DNA of 36,550 bases, from assembly GCA_943704415.1 (NCBI GenBank), contig CALSCO010000855.1, forward strand, positions 1-36,550. The letters run 5' to 3'. How positions within the stretch are numbered: position 1 is the stretch's first letter; every line of letters starts with the position of its first letter. The position numbers and the translations under genes were made by a program. Under the pieces are notes generated by a model that ran no database searches, was not told the DNA's origin, and worked only from the letters and a program-made list of their open reading frames with translations. This stretch comes from Parvularia atlantis. Lineage: Eukaryota > Opisthokonta > Rotosphaerida. This document shows, one piece after another, positions 31,946 to 36,550 of the stretch.

Positions 31946-33039
31946 TCACTTCTTGCGCTCGGCCGCCCAGCGGTACACGGGCAGGCCGAGGCTGTCGGTG
32001 CCGACCTTTCTCCTGCGGCCCTTGGCCTGCACGCGCGTGTGCCCGTGTGAGCTGCCGCGCCGACCGGCCGCGTGCGCACCATCAGGTGCCGCTGCGTCTC
32101 GAGCTCGTGCCCAGCGCGCTCGAGCGCCTGCACGCGCTTGCTGCGTTGTTCCAGCTCTTCGTACGACTGCGCACGCAGCTTCTCGACGCGCTGGGCAGAA
32201 ACGTGAGCGGCACGGCGCGGCAGACAGCGCGCCCGGCACACCTTCAGCTCGCGCGCCGGCACGCCCGCCACCAGCGGCTTGGCGGCCAGCGCTGCGACGC
32301 GCGGCCGGTTCGACCGGCGGTTGACGAGCTCCGGCAGCGTGTCAAAGTGCTTGGCCGCGTCAAACTTCTCCACTGCGCCGCGAGCGTTACGCCTCGCAGG
32401 CAACCGCGCGGCACGCACCCTCGTCGTCCGAGTCGACAAAAACGAGGTGCCTGGCGCGCGGCACGGCGCTGGCCGCCGCGCTGGTCCCGTCTGCCTGGCC
32501 GTCCTCATCGTCGTCCTCATTGTCGTCGTCCATCTCTTCGTCGTCCGCGTTCTCGTCGCCGGTGCCGTTGCACGTCGCGAGCCGCCGACTGGTCGACGCG
32601 TCGCTCTCGCGGACACCGTGCAGGCTGGCGCGCAGGCGCTCGATTTTCTGCGTGCGCGGCCCGGTTACGCGTCCGTCCCCGCGCGGTCTCGTGCCTTGCG
32701 CGCCTTCTTCTCCTGCGTCGTCTTGAGCGTGATGTAGTTGGCGTCCTGCGTCTTGAGCAGCTTGATCGTCTCGGGCGGGAAGGCGTCGTTGCGCTCGCTC
32801 ACGTGCACGCCGCCGCGCGTGCGCGTGCTCGACATGCGGTGGTAGAACTCGTCCGGGTTGCGCAGCCGCGCCTTCTCGCGCAGCGCCTGCAGCCGCTTGG
32901 TCTTGGCGTGGTACTGGCGAGCGCGCACGACGTAGTCCTTGTGCTTCTCGAGCAGGCCCAGCCGCTCGCGCCCGGCCACCTGACCGCGCTCGCGGTACGG
33001 CCGCCGCGCCGCCTTGATGCGCTTGTCGACCTTCGGCAT
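31946..33039 (-). CDS. UTP11: U3 snoRNP-associated protein UTP11
   Basis: Component of the small-subunit processome that makes 18S rRNA in the nucleolus. The start MPKVDKRIKAARRPYRERG leads to GLLEKHKDYVVRARQYHAKT, ALREKARLRNPDEFYHRM, the block GVHV and LKTQDANYITLKTTQEKK. After a GC-AG intron comes KIERLRASLHG, then an acidic insert (DDEEMDDDNEDDDEDGQAD) longer than in yeast or human, RHLVFVDSDDE, AAKHFDTLPELVNRRSNRPR and a basic tail ending VYRWAAERKK. An upstream in-frame extension starts with GTG, so the ATG at 33039 is preferred. Confidence 0.93.
32648..32703 (-). other. GC-AG intron in UTP11
   Basis: The join TTQEKK/KIERLRASL (human AEAKKIERLKSEL) needs a donor GCGCGC after AAG. The unspliced reading has a TAA within the intron. 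The only GT inside would leave about 21 bases. Confidence 0.78.
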
Positions 33040-33088
33040 GCCCGCCACGTGGCCCTCGCGGCGACAGTGTCAGGATACTATCGCCGCC

Positions 33089-34589
33089 ATGTTGGCCGAG
33101 GCTCGTCTGGCGCGCGTGGCACGGGCTGCGCCGAACGACGCGCTGCGGTGCGCGCTGGCCCTGTTGGGGGGCCGTCGCTTGACGCACGGCATTGGGCGAC
33201 AGCGATGCGCTCGTGCCGGCCGTGCTGCTGCCGGGCGACGCACGCATCGAGGCCGTCGTGCGCGCGCTGTGTGCCGAGCTGGCCGCGACGGGCGAGGGCG
33301 ACACGGCCGAGACGGTGCTGCAGACGACCGTGGCCGACGCGCTCGAGCCGTTCAGTGCGTTGCCGCGGGCGGTGGCGGGCGATGCTGCGCTCACGCATCC
33401 GGCGCGGTTGCAGACCTGGGCGGCCTCAAGCGCCCGATCGCCTGGACCGACGTTGTGGCGGCCTCGCCCGCTGCGCGCCTTCGCCTGCTCGGTGCCGCGC
33501 GCTCCCTGCGTTCGATCGCGCGGCCACTGACAGCCCGCTGGCCGCAGAGCACCTCGTCAGCGCCGTGCAGGCCGAGCACATGATCGCCCGGCGCGCGGTG
33601 CGCGGGCGTGTCAGATTGGCGCGCACGGTCTCAGACGCGCGCGCACGGCAGGACGACGCCGCGAGCCCGCAGCGCCTGCTGGCGCGCCTGCTGGCCGACG
33701 CCGCGCCGGCGCTGGGCGTGCACGCCGACGTCGGCAGCCCCGCGGTCGTGGCCGCCGTGCAGGAGACGGTCGCGAGCCTCCCGCCGCGCTGCTACCCCGA
33801 GCGGCTGCTGCCTGCGCTGACGCTGACGCCCAGGCAGGCCGTGCGTGTGGCCAGCCGCAGTGCCGGCGTGTCGTGTGCTCACAGCCGGCACAGGAGACCG
33901 TAAAGCAGATCAATGAGATGATGCAGGCCGAGTACAGCGTGCGCCGCGCGATGCAGCTGCAGCGCCTCGACGTCACAGTCGAGTCGTTTGGGTGGCACGA
34001 GAAGCTGGCGGACACGCCTCGGCTGGCCGACGCGATGGACACCGCCGCGGCCGCGGCACACTCGCGCGCGCAGCGCATGCAGGCCAAGTACACACGGTTC
34101 CGCGCGCAGCTCTCGGACCGCGTCCAGTTTGGCCTGCACGACGTGGCCTGCGCGCGCACGGACCTCGCGCAGGAGAACGAGCGCCCCGTGTCGCAGACGC
34201 GCGTGGCCACGGCCGTGCGGGACATCATGCTCGGGAGCGTGCCGGACCGCGGCGGGCGCGTGACGACGGCGGCCAAGAAGGCGGCGGCCGAGGCGAGTGC
34301 GGCCGCATCGGCATCGGCGGCCTCGTCGGCGTCGTTGGCGTCCTCGCCCGCTGCGCCCGGCCGGGGCGGCGCCCGCGGCGGCGCAGGTGCGTCGGTCTGT
34401 CTGCGCTCGCGATCACCCACGCTGACGCCGCCCGTTGTGCCAGGCCGAGGCCATCGCGGACGCGGCGGACGCGGCGGCGAGTCGTCGGGCGGACGTGGGC
34501 GGGGCGCAAGGGGCGGTGGCGGCGGCGGTGGCGGCGGTGGCTCGCCCGCCGGGCAGCCGGCCAAGAAGCTGCGCCCGTCCGAGTCGTGA
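33089..34589 (+). CDS. FAM98: FAM98 family protein (tRNA-splicing ligase complex subunit)
   Basis: FAM98 proteins are partners of RTCB and DDX1 in the tRNA ligase complex. The most diagnostic stretch is VKQINEMMQAEYSVRRAMQL followed by QRLDVTVESFGWHEK (33901-34005), matching human EYECRRRMLIKRLDVTVQSFGW. MLGSVPDRGGR (34228-34260) matches MGRVPDRGGR. The N-terminal half, including LGGLKRPIAWTDVV, HLVSAVQAEHMIARRA and PRCYPERLLPALTLTP, fits the calponin-homology-like domain. The C terminus is Arg/Gly-rich (RGRGGRGGESSGGRGRGARG), typical of RNA binding, and ends KKLRPSES. About six introns are present. The stop is 37 bp from the UQCRC2 start. Confidence 0.9.
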
Positions 34590-34626
34590 AGCGTGTAGAA
34601 GGTTCTCGAAGGCCAGACCCACGAGG

Positions 34627-36550
34627 ATGCTGCTCGTGCGGGCTCGGACGTCTCTGCGCGCGGCCGCGGTGGCCGGGCGGGTGCGCGGCGGCCGCGGCGT
34701 GGCCGTGGTGCGGCAGGGCGTGACGGTGACGGTGCCGGCGCCAGGCATACGCATCCAGCGCCGTCGTCGCGCTCGACAAGCCGCTGGACGAGATCCCGGC
34801 CCTCGCCGTCTGCCTGCCTGGCCAGGCCGCCGAGCCGGTCACGACCGTGACGACGCTGAGCAACGGCGTCAAGGCGCGCGCGCTCTCTGCGAGTGTGAGG
34901 GAAGGCGTACGGGCCGGCTGACATGGCGGCGCGCAGGTCGCGACGTACGAGAACTTTGGCCCGGCGTCGTCGGTCGCGGTCGTGGTCAAGGCCGGCGCGC
35001 GCCACGAGGACAGCAAGACGCTCGGCGCGGCGCAGTTCCTCAAGCACTTTGCGCTGCAGGCGCGTCCCGCGGGCCTCTCCGCCATCAGTGCCGCGCACTT
35101 AGCCGCGTGACGGCACGCAGAGCACCTACAACCGCACGCACGTCCGCCTCACGCGCGAGGTCGAGCTGCTCGGCGGCGACATTGTCGCGACGGCCACGCG
35201 CGAGAACGTCATCTACGCCGCGCAGTTCCTGCGCTCGGATCTGTGCGTGCGCCGCCGGCCGCGCGGCCCAATCCCCGAGGGGGGCACTCAGCCGCGCCGC
35301 GCACGCAGCGCCACGACGCTCGACGTCGTCGCCGACCTCGCCAGCGCCGCGCGCTTCCACGACTTTGAGGTGCACGACGTCGCGCACAAGATCGAGACCG
35401 AGTCGGCCACGGCCCTGGCGAACCCGCACGTCGCCGTCTTCGAGGCGCTGCACCGCGCGGCCTTCCGCGGCACGCTGGTGCGCGCACAGATGCCCTTCGC
35501 GACCGATGCTCACACCGTGCGCGCAGGGCAATCCGCTCTACGCGTCCGACTCGACCCTGCACCACATGTCGGCGACGACGCTCAAGCAGTACGCCGCGAA
35601 GAACCTCAACGGCGGCCAGGTGACGATCGTCGGCGCGGGCGTGAACCACGACGACCTCGTGCGCCTCGCGGCGACCGCGTTCGACAAGATCGGCGCGGCG
35701 GGTGCGGCGCTCGTCGGCACCGTGGCCGCATGCGACAAGCTCACACGCCCGCAGCGTCATCTGCCCAGCCGGCCAAGTACGTCGGCGGCGAGCTGCGCCT
35801 GGAGAACGTGCACGACCCGGTCAACCGCTACGCGCTCGCGTTCGAGGGCGCCGGCTACGCGTCGCCCGACTTTGTGCCGCTGCTCGTGCTCAGCAAGGTC
35901 CTCGGCGGTGCGTGCCCACCCGCGCCCGAGCTGCGCGCCTGGCCCGCTCACGCAAACGCAATAGGCGGCAAGCATATCAAATACGGCTCGGGCGTGTCGG
36001 CCCTGGCGCGCGCCTCGGCCAAGCTCGGCCGCGACACATCGCTCACCGCGTTCAACATCAGCTACAGCGACGGTGGCGTGCACGGCCGCGCCCCACGCAC
36101 TGCTGACCCGGCTGGCCAGCCGGCCTGTTTGGCGTGTACACCGAGTCGAGCGTCGAGAAGCTCAACGAGGCGGTCGATGCCGGCGTGGCCGAGCTGAAGA
36201 AGGTGCGTGAGGGCCGGCGTCAGCCGTTTGCTGTCACTGACCACACGCGCGCGCGCGCCAGACCGCCTCGACCGTGAGCGCGGACGAGCTCGCGCGCGGC
36301 AAGGCCCAGGCACACTACGCCCTCAAAAGCGCGTACGAGACGCGCACGGGCGCGGTGGAGGACGTTGCGCGGCAGGTGCGCTGCGCCGTGTGGTGCTGCG
36401 TGCGCCGGTGCTGACGCCGCGGCGCAACGTAGGCGGCTGCTGGCTACAAGTCGCCGAACGAGCTCGCGCAGGCCGTGGAGAAGGTCAGGGCCGACGACCT
36501 CACGCGCGTGGCCAAGAAGGTGTGCCTCCGACGGGGGGGGGGGGGGGGGG
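34627..36550 (+). CDS. UQCRC2: cytochrome bc1 complex core protein 2 (3' truncated)
   Basis: M16-family structural subunit of mitochondrial complex III. The first exon (MLLVRARTSLRAAAVAGR) is a presequence. Then follow AYASSAVVALDKPL, LSNGVK, VATYENFGPASSVAVVVKAG and AAQFLKHFAL, EVELLGGDIVATATRENVIY, HDVAHKIETESATALANP, ALHRAAFRGTLGNPLYASDS, YVGGELRLENV and ALARASAKLGRDTSLTAFNI, all in core-2 order. The zinc-binding HxxEH of active processing peptidases is replaced (QFLKH), as expected for a non-catalytic core subunit. Exons continue to AVEKVRADDLTRVAKKV, where the window stops in a G run, so the last part is missing. Confidence 0.92.
34874..34936 (+). other. probable GC-AG intron in UQCRC2
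   Basis: The join LSNGVK/VATYENFGPAS fits the family (human LPNGLVIASLENYAPAS) and uses a donor GCGCGC after AAG, with CTGAC and GCGCAG at the 3' side. A GT donor about 24 bases later is in frame but adds eight residues. Confidence 0.7.
36533..36550. repeat. G homopolymer at the window end
   Basis: Eighteen consecutive G. It interrupts UQCRC2 coding or intron sequence and probably reflects a contig broken or padded at a homopolymer. Confidence 0.9.

Noticed and set aside
1-36550. Transposons, retroelements, CRISPR arrays, tRNA or rRNA genes
   Set aside because: No reverse transcriptase, transposase, terminal repeats, regular spacer array, or recognisable tRNA or rRNA sequence was seen.

Overview
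This is nuclear DNA from a very GC-rich, gene-dense unicellular eukaryote. Seventeen protein-coding genes sit on both strands. All but one are cut by tiny introns of about 30-75 bases, which start mostly with GTGCG, carry a CTGAC or CTCAC branch-like motif and end in CAG or TAG. The gene set fits neither a typical fungus, an animal nor a land plant: it pairs housekeeping genes (DDX54/DBP10, UTP11, UROD, COQ2, STE24, UQCRC2, RPAIN, FAM98, BCAS3) with a Calx-beta/REJ-like/GPS cell-surface protein and bacterial-affinity genes. A protist is the safest reading; the lineage cannot be fixed from the window. The window opens in a TC microsatellite and closes in a G run, so it looks like a whole contig broken at simple repeats.

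Layout. 112-2781 (+) is the 3' part of a BCAS3-type WD40 protein. 2943-3504 (-) is a small Cys-rich unknown. 3731-6370 (+) is a peroxisomal-type 4-coumarate/acyl-CoA ligase. 6434-13273 (-) is a long receptor-like gene with signal peptide, Calx-beta, REJ-like region, GPS motif and one membrane helix. 13572-17192 (+) is the DDX54/Dbp10 RNA helicase and 17237-18114 (-) a small unknown. 18159-19742 (-) and 19926-21891 (+) are head-to-head methyltransferases of the cyclopropane-fatty-acid-synthase superfamily. 22017-23178 (-) is a secreted DUF1028 protein. 23355-24812 (-) is an intronless RapZ-C-domain plus zinc-finger protein. 24853-26333 (+) is UROD, 26374-28153 (-) STE24, 28173-29041 (+) a PADR1 zinc protein with a histone-H1-like tail, 29101-30082 (+) RPAIN, 30087-31539 (-) COQ2, 31553-31894 (+) a small membrane protein, 31946-33039 (-) UTP11, 33089-34589 (+) FAM98, and 34627 to the window end (+) UQCRC2.

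Genes are packed so tightly that divergent start codons lie 13-49 bp apart in four pairs and two convergent stops lie 4 bp apart. The strongest unusual signals are at least nine GC-AG introns required by conserved protein alignments, the RapZ-C/zinc-finger fusion in a run of bacterial-affinity genes at 18-25 kb, the REJ/GPS receptor, and a free-standing PADR1 protein. Functional themes are rRNA processing (DDX54, UTP11), mitochondrial ubiquinone and complex III (COQ2, UQCRC2), lipid modification, and nuclear maintenance (RPAIN, PADR1 protein). Except for shared intergenic spacers there is no sign of operon-like organisation.
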